A stretch of DNA of 7,922 nucleotides from an uncultured Oscillospiraceae bacterium (GTDB taxonomy: Bacteria; Bacillota; Clostridia; Oscillospirales; Oscillospiraceae), in contig CAJTLI010000064.1 of assembly GCA_910577525.1 (NCBI GenBank), forward strand, positions 1 through 7,922. The letters are read 5' to 3'. Position 1 is the stretch's first letter; each line of letters opens with the position of its first letter. This document shows, piece after piece, positions 7,215 to 7,922 of this stretch. The notes under the pieces were generated by a model. It was not told where the DNA came from and did no database searches. It saw only the letters and a program-made list of their open reading frames with translations. A program made the translations under genes and the position numbers.

Positions 7215-7922
7215 ATGCGAAAAACGAAAAACCTTTCCCGCGTAATGAGCATGATTCTGGCGTTCTGTCTGAGCGTGGCCCTGCTGCCCGCCCAGGCGTT
7301 CGCCGCCTCCATGGACGATGATCCCGCCACATGGCCCGCGCCGGATTCCCGGTACACCGCCCCGGACAAGAACCCGGTGTATCTGTTTCTGGACTATACC
7401 GACGAGGACAACGGTGGCATCCGGGCCTCCCACTACTGCGTCTCCGGCGCGGAGCTGAACCCGGATATTGTCAAGGCCACCGCCTCCGCTGGCGGGCGGG
7501 TCAAGTACACCTGCGATACCTGCGGAAGCTGGGCGCAGATCAATGTCCCCGCCCTGACCCTGAGCGCGTTTACCCTGGACCCGGCCTATCTCTCCGCCAC
7601 TACCACGGGCGTGGAGTACAGCGGGAACGCCTACACGGTAGTCTACAACGTGGCCCCGGCGTTCCACCGCTATGTGGGCACTACGCTGGACAACCATGTG
7701 TCCGTCACCGCTCCCGGCTCCTATGGCATTATCATCACCGTGGACAGCGCCATCTATGACAATGTGGAGCTGCGGACGGCGGAGCGGCTGCTGGTCTATC
7801 CCAAGGCCGTCCCCTGGACTGCTGAATTTGACAGCAAAATCTATGACGGGAACAGTCTGCTGGACGGTAAAACCGTGACCTATCTGGATGTGAACGGCGT
7901 TTCCGTTCCCGCCGCCCTCTCC
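7215..7922 (+). CDS. Exported protein with YDG-type motif, 3'-truncated by the window
   Basis: The frame is open from ATG 7215 to the window end with no stop (236 codons visible). Residues 1-30 are a signal peptide: basic start MRKTKNLSR, hydrophobic core MILAFCLSVALLP, likely cleavage after AFA (residue 30). The mature part is beta-rich and has three Cys beyond the signal peptide (residues 75, 100 and 103); the last two form a CDTCG knuckle. Around residues 197-236 the pattern VPWTAEFDSKIYDGNSLLDG resembles the start of a YDG/MBG-type repeat, a module of bacterial surface and adhesin proteins in which 'K.YDG' is the landmark. More repeats may follow beyond the window. No SLH domain is seen in the visible part; the anchor, if any, would be downstream. 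Its position 17 bp after the SLH fibre gene suggests joint expression and a shared surface role. The export call is strong; the function is not known. Confidence 0.85.
   Translation, partial: MRKTKNLSRVMSMILAFCLSVALLPAQAFAASMDDDPATWPAPDSRYTAPDKNPVYLFLDYTDEDNGGIRASHYCVSGAELNPDIVKATASAGGRVKYTCDTCGSWAQINVPALTLSAFTLDPAYLSATTTGVEYSGNAYTVVYNVAPAFHRYVGTTLDNHVSVTAPGSYGIIITVDSAIYDNVELRTAERLLVYPKAVPWTAEFDSKIYDGNSLLDGKTVTYLDVNGVSVPAALS

Noticed and set aside
7331..7878. Open frames 7331-7759 (+), 7672-7878 (+) and 7194-7697 (-)
   Set aside because: All overlap the exported-protein frame that starts at 7215, which has a ribosome binding site and a signal peptide; these have neither.
1..7922. CRISPR array, tRNA/rRNA genes, insertion sequence, riboswitch, toxin-antitoxin or defence genes
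   Set aside because: No short regular spacer array, no cloverleaf or rRNA-like stretch, no transposase or terminal inverted repeats, and no recognisable defence domain on either strand.

Overview
The window reads as part of a mobile or extrachromosomal element from a GC-rich gut-type Clostridia (Oscillospiraceae/Lachnospiraceae-like Firmicute). The basis is the combination of a RepA_N replication initiator, a DUF3846 protein, strong AAGGAGG ribosome binding sites, SLH-domain anchoring, and codon use that avoids TTA, CTA and TCA. The species cannot be named from this stretch. All four convincing genes lie on the + strand in one tight row with no visible terminator between them.

Layout. Positions 1-911 hold the 3' part of a RepA_N-type replication initiator gene. 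Its low-complexity linker (317-428) contains direct repeats and hairpins, which is where RepA_N plasmids are known to keep their origin. Positions 942-1283 encode a small DUF3846 protein, a common accessory gene of Firmicute conjugative elements. An 85-bp gap (1284-1368) carries what may be the stub of a translationally coupled reading frame. Positions 1369-7197 encode a 1942-residue exported surface protein: signal peptide, three SLH domains, a solenoid-like segment, fourteen Ig-like repeats of 85-94 residues, three DPDGD-type repeats and a unique C-terminal domain. Only 17 bp later, at 7215, a second exported protein begins. It runs off the window end at 7922 and contains a YDG-type motif.

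How the parts relate. The first two genes belong to replication or maintenance of the element. The next two look like a surface-display cargo module: a very long fibre anchored to the cell wall polymer through SLH domains, plus a secreted partner. An adhesive role, such as host binding, cell-cell contact or mating-pair stabilisation, is an inference; no binding or catalytic residue proves it. The most notable signals are the repeat cluster inside repA (candidate internal origin) and the fibre/partner pair linked to element replication genes.
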